NCBI GenBank assembly: GCA_020152595.1
Contig: JAIGNY010001494.1
Coordinates: 275,001-339,000 of the forward strand
From: Chiridota heheva
Taxonomy: Eukaryota; Echinodermata; Holothuroidea; Apodida; Chiridotidae
Direction: 5' to 3'
Length of the DNA: 64,000 nucleotides
The translations under genes and the position numbers were made by a program. Positions 12,301 to 27,300 of the stretch are shown one piece after another. The first letter of the stretch is position 1. Each line of letters opens with the position of its first letter. The notes beneath the pieces were generated by a model that saw only the letters and a program-made list of their open reading frames with translations, searched no databases and was not told the origin of the DNA.

Positions 12301-15300
12301 CAACATGTAGTCATCATTGCCTCAATTGTTACTTGCATCAACATGCTGCTACAGTACATAGTAACTCAAAGATTGCCTCAATTGTTACTTGCATCTACAT
12401 GTAGTGCTGCTACAGTACATAGTAACTCAAAGATTGCCTCAATTGTTACTTGCATCAACATGTAGTGCTGCTACAGTACATAGTAACTCAAAGATTGCCT
12501 CAATTGTTACTTGCATCTACATGTAGTGCTGCTACAGTACATAGTAACTCAAAGATTGCCTCAATTGTTACTTGCATCAACATGTAGTGCTGCTACAGTA
12601 CATAGTAACTCAAAGATTGCCTCAATTGTTACTTGCATCAACATGTAGTGCTGCTACAGTACATAGTAACTCAAAGATTGCCTCAATTGTTACTTGCATC
12701 AACATGTAGTGCTGCTACAGTACATAGTAACTCAAAGATTGCCTCAATTGTTACTTGCATCAACATGTAGTGCTGCTACAGTACATAGTAACTCAAAGAT
12801 TGCCTCAATTGTTACTTGCATCTACATGTAGTGCTGCTACAGTACATAGTAACTCAAAGATTGCCTCAATTGTTACTTGCATCAACATGTAGTGCTGCTA
12901 CAGTACATAGTAACTCAAAGATTGCCTCAATTATTACTTGCATCAACATGTAGTGCTGCTACAGTACATAGTAACTCAAAGATTGCCTCAATTGTTACTT
13001 GCATCATATGAAGAAAGAGCCCCTTGAAATTACGACGGGTTTCCCATTTCAAGGACACAGCTCAGGTATTACGTAAGCTTTTTGTAGCCCGGTATTAAGA
13101 CGAATTTAAAAATCTTGCCGATCCACCAGTGTAACTTCCTCCCCTGATCTATTTGTTCCTGATGTGACATGACTTCTGAATGCTTTTCATATTGGTGTTG
13201 CTTAATTTAATGCTCATTATTCATTAAGATGTTTCTCTTGTATATACGCCATTGCTCTAATCTATAAATTAAAAGAATTTCTTTAACGTTCGTTCTTTTT
13301 CGTTTCGGATTTTCACTAACGATTAAGTTAAGAACGCGGCATTGGAATGCACGACGTTACAACAAGACATTCTCAGACCAATTCCTTCACACAACAAAAA
13401 TTGAGAATGAGAGTAAATCGGTAGTAAAATCAAGAGACCTGCTATCTAAAGCTCCATGGTAATACACAGAACAGAAGGAACTTTTGATAAACTATTCAAA
13501 CAGTGCGGTTTTTCCATTTCCGTTCACCCATAGAGCTATTAAGTGAGATAATAGCTCCATGGTTTACCACAGCGCTGCTGGCAATGTCGGTCATGCATGT
13601 TATTGTTATGATGTTGTAGGCCTACTGCGAATTTGCGCGTATTCTTAGGATCGTACCATTATCAATGTTTACGTGATCTTCATCCCCATAAACTAAGTTA
13701 ATGTTTCTTTAAATATGAATCTTATTATATTTTCGTTAATCATGGTTATAACAAGAAATGTTCTTACCAAGTTTCGTTTGCTAAAAAGACATAATACATA
13801 TTATAATTTTATTTAAGTAAAATATTCCTCGTGTGATATTGGGTGAACCCAGTTAAGATGGGGAGGAAGACTTTTGGATAGAATGCTCTTCATGATTTCA
13901 AAACTTAGAAATGATTTACCACAAAATACGAAATATAACATCAATTTCGTTTTTGAAAGGTTTAATTCTCTAACAATTTGCACAAGTAAAACAAATTTCA
14001 CATATTTCATACACTAAGAGCACAAATTTTGAGGAAATGAAATAGAAAATTCAAAACTTTTCTAAGACCTGGATGTCAATGTCACCTTATCTTTCCTGCG
14101 TTTACTAGAATGCCACAGGCACAGAAAACAAGGATGGAGTAGCGTTCAAGGGGCGGATTCTGTCATGTCAAGATGTAGTGCTGCTACAGTACATAGTAAC
14201 TCAAAGATTGCCTCAATTGTTACTTGCATCAACATGTAGTGCTCCCACAGTACATAGTAACTCAAAGATTGCCTCAATTGTTACTTGCATCAACATGTAG
14301 TGCTGCTACAGTACACAGTAACTTAAAGATTGCTTCAATTGTTACTTGCATCAACATGTAGTGCTGCTACAGTACATAGTAACTCAAAGATTGCCTCAAT
14401 TATTACTTGCATCAACATGTAGTGCTGCTACAGTACATATTATCTCAAAGATTGCCTCAATTGTTACTTGCATCAACATGTAGTGCTGCTACAGTACATA
14501 TTATCTCAAAGATTGCCTCAATTGTTACTTGCATCAACATGTAGTGCTGCTACAGTACATAGTAACTCAAAGATTGCCTCAATTGTTACTTGCATCTACA
14601 TGTAGTGCTGCTACAGTACATAGTAACTCAAAGATTGCCTCAATTGTTACTTGCATCAACATGTAGTGCTGCTACAGTACATAGTAACTCAAAGATTGCC
14701 TCAATTGTTACTTGCATCAACATGTAGTGCTCCCACAGTACATAGTAACTCAAAGATTGCCTCAATTGTTACTTGCATCAATATGTAGTGCTCCCACAGT
14801 ACATAGTAACTCAAAGATTGCCTCAATTGTTACTTGCATCAACATGTAGTGCTGCTACAGTACACAGTAACTTAAAGATTGCTTCAATTGTTACTTGCAT
14901 CAACATGTAGTGCTGCTACAGTACATAGTAACTCAAAGATTGCCTCAATTATTACTTGCATCAACATGTAGTGCTGCTACAGTACATATTATCTCAAAGA
15001 TTGCCCTAATTATTACTTGCAAATTGCAATTTTGTTTTTGGTTTTTGCAAGTGTGTAAAAATGTATTTGTTTTTACTGGAATATGGGTCCTCCACAAAAG
15101 TCTAGAAATCAATCTTTCCTGGACAATGAAGTAGAATTTGTTTTCAAATTGATAATGCGAAATATATATCACACTTTCCACATGATATATTGTACACTTT
15201 ACACATGATATATTGTACACTTTACACATGATATATTGTACACTTTACACATGATATATTGTACACTTTCCACATGATATATTGTACACTTTACACATGA

Positions 15301-18300
15301 TATATTGTACACTTTACACATGATATATTGTACACTTTACACATGATATATTGTACACTTTACACATGATATATTGTACACTTTACACATGATATATTGT
15401 ACACTTTACACATGATATATTGTACACTTTACACATGATATATTGTACACTTATTGATGCTGATTAGCATGGTTGTATTTGAACACAAATTTGATCAAAT
15501 ATAATCCACAGCAATTCAGTCCCTCAACTTCTCAGTTGTTTCATATGAAACATTTTCCTATTGAATACAATTTCATATCTTCTTTGAAAATTCAACCATA
15601 AGGTTAACAAAAGAAAATAATATTTTTCACAGAAGTGATAACTGCTCTGCAATTACTTACATTTATTTTCTTCCTCTAGTTCTTGTAACTGCTGGCAGGA
15701 CTCTAGCTCTGCATTCAACACCTCAGCTTTTTCAGCACTCAGATCAGATGTAAACAGCTCTGATGCTTCCTTCCGGTAGGTTGGGCTGAACACCACCAGA
15801 GGATCATCTGTCAAAAAAACCATTATCATCATCATCATGTACCATAGCCTAGTCTGGCTGTTCGGGCAACCCGGTTCTAAACACAATCGTCCTCCATAAA
15901 TCTGTCCATGACTAATTGCTTCAGATTACTAAAAGCCCATCCGAGTCCAATTTGGAATGTAACCCAGCCTTGGGTCATCTATGTTTCAACATTATAGAAA
16001 TGTGAATAATTTGATTATATAAATAATGAAAATAATCTGGTCTAATATGACTTATAAGAGGATCATCGCCAGCAATTGGCAGCTATACGGGAGCAATGTA
16101 AAGCTTTCATTGTCCTAACAATAACCGGTATTCATTGTCCCACCTGTAACTCTTTGTGCACATTGGCCTTAGATCTTCTTTCTCAGCTCCCGAGAGACAA
16201 CCAAGACAGATGACAACCAAGACAGATGACAACCAAGACAGATAGACAATGGGCACCCTTACAGCTCCAGTCAATCACTAATTACACTTTACAATGGTTG
16301 AGGGCGTTCTTGGGGAACATCTGTGGATGGATTTTGGAGAAGTTTCTTTAGCTGAATGCTGCAAAAAAAAGGTTCAGTTCTGCCTTGAAAAGGTATCAGA
16401 ACTGCAGTGTCCGACCACACAGTAAGTAACACAATAAACCTTGCGTCAATAAAAAGACAAAAATGCTATACAGACTTGAAGAGAAATGAAAATGAATACA
16501 GAAATGGCCTCGAACGCATGATGGAAATGCTCAGTGGCTGAGGTGTGCAGCATACAGAGTGAGATTTAGCTCATTACTCGTTCATTGGCTGACGGCCAAA
16601 AGTTGTATAACAGTGGTGTCATTCCATGGATACCTGAAACTAAAGTGGGAACGTCAGGAAATGATCAAGTCTAGGAAGCCGCAGCTGGCTTGCACATATA
16701 GTCAGCTTAAAAAGGTTAAGAGCAAAGGTTTCACAAAATCAACATCAAAATAAGATTATGCTTACAATATCCGAATAAGATTATGCTTACCCGTGGTTGA
16801 TAACCCAGAGATATTTGCTACTCCTGTATCAGAAAGTTGGATTCCAATTTCAACTGAGCCTTCTAATGATGTTTCTTCACTGAATTCAAATATCTGTTGG
16901 TGGAAAGTACAGGAAGAGTGAGACAAAGACTAGTATTAAGATACTGCTTTTTAAGTATATGACTTGAATACATCATAATTTAATTGCAGCATGTTCAATA
17001 AAGAATTCTGAGATGACTTTTCCCCATCTTTGTATGATCAATTAATTGAGTACAAACTGATAGTTTGATGAGCTTCAGACAACACACTTTCTTCTATCCT
17101 AACACAATCACCAAAAGCGAATGCCAAATATAAGCCACCACGCCTGAGCACAAAAAGTTCCTTTTCCAAAAACATGAGAAACATGTGACGGCATCTCTTA
17201 TGATTTTAAATGAGGTTAAGTTGGTGTCGTGAAAAAGAGACTTTATTAAGATTTATTTCAAAATGTATAGCTATTAAGTTTATCTGAGATAAAATAACAC
17301 TATCAACAATAACAAGTTAATTTAATTGCTTGTTGTTAGCAAGTCTTCAGCACAACTTTTTGCACAGCTCTTGTCAAAAAGAAGACTGATCGCATGACAC
17401 ACCAATGACTTGGTGAACTGGCATGTAGTGGATACCTACCCACAACAAAGCATGAATGTTTTCATCCTCAGCCGTGTGCCAAGTGCCTGTTACTTCTTCA
17501 CCATTTACCACAACAGTTGCCTTTGTCTCTTTATGTAATTTCAATGGTTTAGCCACAGTGATAAACAGCCTCCTTTGCAATCGATGAAAGTAAAATGCTT
17601 GAACAGATTGAAGTTTTTCACCTGTAAGTCAGAAATAAAAGAAACACATTTCTATACAAAACATAATAAATATATATATGCAATGATCCATTTCATTATC
17701 ATGATCATGTGATGATCTACTTCACTGTCATGATCAACATCTTTACCATGATAATTATTGATGTCATGATCTATAAACCACAGGTTAAAGACTAAAGGGA
17801 AGTTACAGCCTATGAAGAACACTCAGAAAAATCATTGGATGAATATCCAAGATAAACATATAAACCAAACCTTTATTTCATTACAGACATAGTGACACTA
17901 ACATTTTCACAAAATCTTGCCATCTTAATCTCAAAATTTGAAGTGACAGAAACATTATTATTTTGTACTCCGTTACATTCATACCGGTGTAGAACTCCCC
18001 TCAGTCTTGACCTTAGGTTTATATCATTGTTGTGACCTATATCATTGCAATCATGGGCAGCTCATATAATTGTTGTAACCTATATCATTGCAATCATGGG
18101 CAGCTCATATAATTGTTGTGACCTATATCATTGCAATCATGGGCAGCTCATATAATTGTTGTAACCTATATCATTGCAATCATGGGCAGCTCATATAATT
18201 GTTGTAACCTATATCATTGCAATCATAGGCAGCTTATATCATTGTTGTGACCTATATCATTGCAATCATGGGCGGCTCATATCATTGTTGTGACCTATAT

Positions 18301-21300
18301 CATTGCAATCATGGGTGACTCATATCATTGTTGTGACCTATATCATTGCAATCATGGGTGGCTCATATCATTGTTGTGACCTATATCATTGCAATCATGG
18401 GCGGCTTATATCATTGTTGTGACCTATATCATTGCAATCATGGGCAGCTTATATCATTGTTGTGACCTATATCATTGCAATCATGGGCGGCTCATATCAT
18501 TGTTGTGACCTATATCATTGCAATCATGGGCGGCTCATATCATTGTTGTGACCTATATCATTGCAATCATGGGCAGCTTATATCATTGTTGTGACCTACA
18601 TCATTGCAATCATGGGCGGCTCATATCATTGTTGTGACCTATATCATTGCAATCATGGGCGGCTCATATCATTGTTGTGACCTATATCATTGCAATCATG
18701 GGCGGCTCATATCATTGTTGTGACCTATATCATTGCAATCATGGGCAGCTTATATCATTGTTGTGACCTATATCATTGCAATCATGGGCAGCTCATATCA
18801 TTGTTGTGACCTATATATCATTGCAATCATGGGCAGCTTATATCATTGTTGTGACCTATATCATTGCAATCATGGGCGGCTTATATCATTGTTGTGACCT
18901 ATATCATTGCAATCATGGGTGGCGCATATCATTGTTGTGACCTATATCATTGCAATCATGGATGGCTCATATCATTGCAATCATGGGCGGCATATATCAT
19001 TGTTGTAACCTATATCATTGCAATCATGGGTGGCTCATATCAATGTTGTGACCTATATCATTGCAATCATGGGTGGCTCATATCATTGTTGTGACCTATA
19101 TCATTGCAATCATGGGCGGCATATATCATTGTTGTAACCTATATCATTGCAATCATGGGTGACTCATATCATTGTTGTGACCTATATCATTGCAATCATG
19201 GGTGGCTCATATCAGTGTTGTGACCTATATCATTGCAATCATGGGTGGCTTATATCATTGTTGTGACCTATATCATTGCAATCATGGGTGACTCATATCA
19301 TTGTTGTGACCTATATCATTGCAATCATGGGTGGCTCATATCATTGTTGTGACCTATATCATTGCAATCATGGCTGGCTCATATCATTGTTGTGACCTAT
19401 ATCATTGCAATCATAGGCGGTTCATATCATTGTTGTGACCTATATCATTGCAATCATGGGCAGCTTATATCATTGTTGTGACCTATATCATTGCAATCAT
19501 GGGCGGCTTATATCATTGTTGTGACCTATATCATTGCAATCATGGGTGGCTCATATCATTGTTGTGACCTATATCATTGCAATCATGGGTGGCTCATGTC
19601 ATTGTTGTGACCTATATCATTGCAATCATGGGCAGCTTATATCATTGTTGTGACCTATATCATTGCAATCATGGGCGGTTCATATCATTGTTGTGACCTA
19701 TATCATTGCAATCATGGGCGGCTTATATCATTGTTGTGACCTATATCATTGCAATCATGGGCGGTTCATATCATTGTTGTGACCTATATCATTGCAATCA
19801 TGGGCGGCTTATATCATTGTTGTGACCTATATCATTGCAATCATGGGTGGCTCATATCATTGTTGTGACCTATATCATTGCAATCATGGGCAGCTCATAT
19901 CATTGTTGTGACCTATATCATTGCAATCATGGGTGGCTCATATCATCATTGTTGTGACCTATATCATTGCAATCATGGGTGGCTCATATCATTGTTGTGA
20001 CCTATATCATTGCAATCATGGGTGGCTCATATCATTGTTGTGACCTATATCATTGCAATCATGGGTGGCTTATGTTATTGTTGTGACCTATATCATTGCA
20101 ATCATGGGCGGCATATATCATTGTTGTGACCTATATCATTGCAATCATGGGCGGCATATATCATTGTTGTAACCTATATCATTGCAATCATGGGCGGCAT
20201 ATATCATTGTTGTGACCTATATCATTGCAATCATAGGCGGCTTATATCATTGTTGTGACCTATATCATTGCAATCATGGGCAACTCGCGATAGGGACATG
20301 GGGGTGCATTTCCCTCCCCCCAAAGAGATTTGATAATGAGTTTTATATAGAACACATAATTATGAAGATGTTCACATTTTCCCCCCTCCCCCAATCATGT
20401 TTTTCCACCCAACTAAAATCTGTTAGTCACCGATGATTGCAATGACCCATATCTTTATCACAATCTTTATAATTGCAATGATCATTTAAATATCATGATA
20501 TATATCATTGCAGTGACTCCTATCATTATCTATATATATTATGATATTGATGAAGCACGAGGTTTGTAAAATACAATTTGACAGCAATAATTCTTTATTT
20601 GCTACTAGTTCGCCATTGAAACAATTTCCGTTTTTGTTTCTCCTGATGCCCAACATGTGGACACCATATTCATCTTATCATGATGCATATAACTGTGATA
20701 ATCTATATCATTGTGATGATCAATATCATTATGATCAATATCATTGTGATGATCAATATCATTGTGATGATCAATATCATTGTGATGATCCATATTATTG
20801 TGATGATCAATATCATCATGATGATCAATATCATTGTGATGATCAATACCAATGTGATGATCAATATCATTGTGATAATCAATATCATTGTGATGATCTA
20901 TATCACTGTGATGATCAATATCACTGTGATAATCAATATCATTGTGATGATCTATATCACTGTGATGAGCAATATCACTGTGATGATCAATATCATTGTA
21001 ATGATCAATATAATTGATGATCAATATCATTGTGATCAAAATTATGATGATCAATATCACTGTAATGATCAATATCATTGTGATGATTAATATCATTGTA
21101 ATGATGATGATCAATGTAATGATCAATATTACTGTGATGATTAATTTCACTGTGATGATCAATATCATTGTGATGATCTATATCACTGTGATGATCAATA
21201 TCACTGTGATGATCAATATCATTGTGATGATCAATATCATTGATGATCAATATTATTGATAATCAATATCATTGATGATCAATATCATTGTGATGATCAA

Positions 21301-24300
21301 TATCATTGTGATGATCAATATCATTGTGATGATCAATATCATTGTGATGATCAATATCATTGTGATGATCAATATCATTGTGATGATTAATATCATTGTG
21401 ATGATCAATATCATTGATGATCTATATCATTGTGATGATCAATATCATTGTGGTGATCAATATCATTGTGGTGATCAATATCATTGTGATGATCAATATC
21501 ATTGATGATCAATATCATTGTGATGATCAATATCATTGATGATCAATATCACTGTTATGATCAATATCATTGTGATGATCAATATCATTGTAATGATGAT
21601 GATCAATGTAATGATCAATATTACTGTGATGATTAATTTCACTGTGATGATCAATATCATTGTGATCTATATCACTGTGATGATCAATATCACTGTGATG
21701 ATCAACATCATTGTGATGATCAATATCATTGATGATCAATATTATTGATAATCAATATCATTGATGATCAATATCATTGTGATGATCAATATCATTGTGA
21801 TGATCAATATCATTGTGATGATCAATATCATTGTGATGATCAATATCATTGTGATGATCAATATCATTGTGATGATTAATATCATTGTGATGATCAATAT
21901 CATTGATGATCTATATCATTGTGATGATCAATATCATTGTGGTGATCAATATCATTGTGGTGATCAATATCATTGTGATGATCAATATCATTGATGATCA
22001 ATATCATTGTGATGATCAATATCATTGATGATAAATATCACTGTAATGATCAATATTATTGTGATGATCAATATCATTGTGATGATGATGATCAATGTAA
22101 TGATCAATATCATTGTGATGATCAATATCATTGTGATGATCAATATTATTGTGATGATCAATATCATTGCGCACATCTTTTCCATGATAATTTATTAATA
22201 CCACAATAATTGGTATCTACACCTGTTGTAAACTGATGTCTATTTAAGTTCTGATTTTGCATTTTTTGTATCATGTTCTTTTCAGTTCATTTTCATTCAT
22301 TTGTTTCTTCACAATATTCAAATCAAACAATAATAATAATAATAACAATAATAATAATAATAATAATAATAATAGTAATAATAATACTACTAATAATAAT
22401 ACAAATAATAATAACAATAATAATAATGACGACGACAATTGCGATATACTGTACATATAACAAAAATACAGAAAGTTGTAAAAGAAAGTGCCCTAAAAAA
22501 CCAGCATGGCTTAACGAGTGGGGCACTTCCTCAAAGTAATGAGATAATATGACTTAATCTACTTAGGGTATATACATAGTTGTATCTAAGCAAGAATACC
22601 ACCCACCACCCGTGGATAAGAAATATAATATTGGAATCGCTCACTGAAAATACCTCCACCCCACAACATAACAATACAAAAATCAATACGCTTGAATAAA
22701 GTATGTCTTAAGATGTTTACGGAGTAGTATAACTGTTTTTGATGATTTTATTCCAAAAGGTAAAGAATTCCAAAGGTTAACTGCCCAATTTCTTAGACTA
22801 CTGAAGGCGGTTTTATTACGACAAGGAAAGGAATGTATGTTATTGTGTTGTCTTGTGTTATACAAGAGTATTTGATTGTTTTTAGTAAAGAACAAATCAA
22901 AATCGTTGGGTAAGCTACCATACATTTGAAGGTGAAAATAGCAATGTTAGTGCTTATTAGATCTGGCAGTTTTAACAGGTTAAGGAAAGACTAGAACGGT
23001 AACTACCGTCATGGTTCGCATGCCCATGCAAATTGACACCCATATTATATGACCCGCCAATTATAAAAATGACATCTCACACTATGTCCCACATGGCATC
23101 CCATGTACCACATGTCATCTCACTCCATGTCCCACATGGCATCCCACATGGCATCCCATCCCATGTCCCACATGGCATTCCACCATATCTTCCACATGGC
23201 ATTCCACCCCATGTCCACATGACATCCCATGTCCCACGTGGCATTCCATCATATGTCCCACAGGGCATCCCATTCTATGACCCACATGGCATTCCACCCT
23301 ATGTCCCACATCCCATGTACCAAATGACATCCCACCTCATGTCCCACATGACATCCCATGCCTTGTCCCACTTGGCATTCCACCATATCTCCCACATGGC
23401 AAACCACCATACAGTGTCTCACATGGCATTCCACCATATGTCTCACATGGCATTCCACCATATGTCCCACATGGCATTCCACCATGTCCCACATGGTATC
23501 CCACGCTATGACCAACATGGATTCCATCCTACATGTATGTCCCACATTAATCCAACCATATGTACCACATGACATCCCTCCTATGTCCCACATGGCATCC
23601 CTTCCTGTGTCCCACATCAATGGCTTCCGACCTGATGTTCCACATAGCATCCCACCATATGTTCCACATGGTATCCCTCCTAATGCTTTGATGACATTCT
23701 ACTTTATGTCCCACATGGCATCACATCCCATGTCCCACATCCCGTGGCCTCCTACCCTATGTCCCACATAGCCTCCTACCCTATGTCACACATGGCATCC
23801 TACCTTATGTCACACATGGCATCCTACCTTATGTCACACATGGCATCCCAACCTATGTCACACTCTGTGTTACTCCTGGCATCCCATCATGTCCCACATG
23901 GCATTCTACCCTGTTCCATATGGCATCCCACCCCATGTCCCACATGGCATCCCATTCCATGTCCCACATGGCATCCCAACCCATGTCCCACATGGCATCC
24001 CACCCCATGTCCCACATGGCATCCCACCCCATGTCCCACATGGCATCCCACCCCATGTCCCACATGGCATCCCACCCCATGTCGCACATGGCATCCTACA
24101 TGGCAACCAACCTTATGTCTCACATGACATCCCATTAGCTCCATAAGAAGTCTCATCCTAGCTATCACAGTTCCTGATTGAGCACACTATGTATTAAAGT
24201 GTCAGTTCATATAATAACTTATATGCAAATGAGTTGTTGAATAAGAAAAAAAGGTGGAGTCAAATAATTATGCCTGATATAGCCCTTGGTGTATACAACA

Positions 24301-27300
24301 TGGTAAATATTAAATCATATGTCCTTCATGGCCCCCATCCATGTCCCACATGGCATCCCTCCCTATGTTTATATGCAATCACATCCTGTCACACATCCTG
24401 ACTAAGCATATTAAATAAAAAAGTCTGGTCAGGTCATAATACTGTAGCAACTTTATGCAAATGAGCACAATACTAAAGGTGGAGTTTAAAAAATCATGCC
24501 TGATACAACTGTTGATGCCCAAATATTTTGAAGAATTTTAAGGATTTTAAATCTCAAGTACTACAAGAGAGACTTGGAGATCTCTGACTAATATTGGAAA
24601 ATTATATCATTTTACAGTTATCTTCTAAGAAAATATCAAATGTATTGTAGACTTTTTCAGGAAACTAGTCCTCAATCCTATCTTAAGTATCTCTGAAAAA
24701 CTTTAACATTTTATAAGGAAACTTTAACCTTTTCTGAGGAACTCTGAAGAAACTTTAACATTTTCTGAGGATTTCTCAAAAAACTTTAACATTTCTGAGG
24801 AAATCTCAGGACAAATCTGTGGATGGCCGGACGGACGTAATCGCCATTACATAGGTTTGCATAATGCTACGCATGCGAACCAAAAATAAGAAACTTGTGT
24901 GATCATAAATATCAGAATTGTTGATGTGACGAATTGCACGTTTTTAAAGGACTATTATTTATTTATGTAAGATCTACTGCAGGCAGACCAAATTGTTGAA
25001 CAATATAAGAAATGTGGTAATACTAAAGTTAAATAGATACAGCGAAGAACATGTTTGGGTAAGATACAGCGAAGAGCATGTTTGGGTAAGATATGCTTAA
25101 GCTTAGACAATCTACCAACACTTTTTGAAACATTGATTGAAAACAATTCTATATGGTCATGCCATGAGTTTTGAATCAATAAAAACACCTAAAAACTTAA
25201 TCTTATTAGTACGAACAAGAGGTTTCCCCTTAAGATAAATTTCAAAATCAAAATAAGCTTCACTATTACTAAATACTACATAATTTTATCAATATCAAGG
25301 GATAATTTGTTAGCGGTAAACCAGTTGTGAAAAAGATCAAGCTTATTACAAACTAACTGTTGAAGATTATAAAGATAGTCACCAGAAAAAAATATATTAG
25401 TATCATCTGCGAAAAGAACAAGTGAAGAATTTGACGATAGTTCACTTATATCATTTACATAAATGATAAAAAGGAGCGGACCTTAAATTGATCTTGCGGT
25501 ACACCACATTGAATGAAAAGGGTATCAGAAAATATTACATTAAAATATGTGAATTGCGTTCTTTTAGACAAATAGCTACAAAACCAAGATAAACAGGTAC
25601 CTCTTATTCCACAATGGGACAACTTAATATATCGTGATCAATTGTATCAAAGGCCTTCGATAAATCAAGGAAAATTCCTATGCATGTAAGTTTTTTATCA
25701 AGGGCACTATATAAGTTATCTACTGCATCAGTAAGAGCTAATGCAGTGGACATACCTTGACGAAAACCATATTGACCATCAAAAAGTATATCATGCTTAT
25801 TTAGGAAATCATATACTCTATTTTACACAATCCGTTCAAGTACCTTAGAAAATATGAGAGGACAGAAATGGAGCGATAATTACCATAAGATTTAGGATCA
25901 CTTTTTTTATAAACAGGGATAACTTTTGCAGTTTTTATTTTGTCAGGAACAATACCACTTGAAAGGGAAGCGTTGCAGATATGTGTTAAAGGGGCTACAA
26001 TTAAGTGTATTATTTTCTTCATAATAGAGGGTTTAAAGTTATTAAAACCAGTGGCTTTATTTGGCTTTAAACATTGAGAGGCTATCTTCAGAACTTTTCT
26101 TGGGTTGTTGGGAATAGAAAAAGAGAGTGGGGATTGTGAGTATTATTTTTGAGATAATCCTTGGCATGCGTTCGAGATTGTATATGTTCTTGCATTTAAG
26201 TACCAAGTTTGAAAGTTGTTTAAGAAGTCATCTGTTATATTTTCTCTTCCCTATAAATTTTCTAAGGAATACTTCTAGATGAAGGGTACACTAAAAGACT
26301 GTTACTTGCTTAGTATGTTACTCTGGATAAAGAAGTGGACTCTTTGTTCTGTAATAGTTGCGACTTGTAGCAATGATCTGAATAGTGCAATTATTGCGAG
26401 CAATATCTTTAATGAAATACCGTTGTTACTGTTCTTATGTATTATTAACTGTATATGATTGTCAGCCTTACCTCTACCCATCAGCCATCTATGGTAGAAC
26501 CAGGCACTTTGGTCATTGGGATCAGTGAAGAAAGCATTTTGCACTAGTTCATATTCTGAAGTAAAGACAAGAAAAAGTCATACTACTCTGAAAGAAAGAA
26601 CCAAACAATAAAAATGAAAGTTACACTTAACTTTCTGGTTTGTGGTGACTTATTATTTTGTTTCTAACCTTGAAAGTTCTCACCATCAAAGAGATAATTC
26701 ATCACGTCCAAAATTTCCTGCTCTTTACATTCCAATACAAATTGTATTTCCAACAAGATGCTTATAGAGGAAATATCGGGTAGACCCTTCGCAAAATAAT
26801 TGCTCAGCCTGCAAAAAAATATCAGTATATAACTGAACAACTACATACATGAAACCAAATTTAAAAGATTGGTGAAATTTTTTGACTATAGGATTTCTGA
26901 TCAAATCAGAGTGGTGGAAATAATCATGACTATAGGGTTTCTGATCAAATCAGAGTGGTGAAAATCTCATTACTAAGGGTTTCTGATCAAATCAGAGTGG
27001 TGGAAATCTCATGACTATAGGGTTTCTGATCAAATCAGAGTGGTGGAAATCTCAGGACTATGGGGTTTCTGATCAAATCAGAGTGGTGGAAATCTCAATG
27101 ACTATAGGATTTCTGATCAAACCAGAGTGGTGGAAATCTCATGACTATAGGAATTCTGATCACTTCAGAGTGGTGGAAATCTCATGACTATAGGGGTTCT
27201 GAACAAATCAGAGTGGTGGAAATCTCATGACTGTAGGGGTTCTGATCAAATCAGAGTGGTGGAAATCTCATGACTATAGGGGTTCTGATCAAATCAGAGT

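Noticed and set aside
5265-15025. Direct repeats of regular spacing that could suggest a CRISPR array
   Set aside because: Units are contiguous with no unique spacers, and the context is a spliced animal gene.
20541-22209. Many frames of I, M, N, D and H repeats up to 187 codons
   Set aside because: By-products of the 18-bp satellite.
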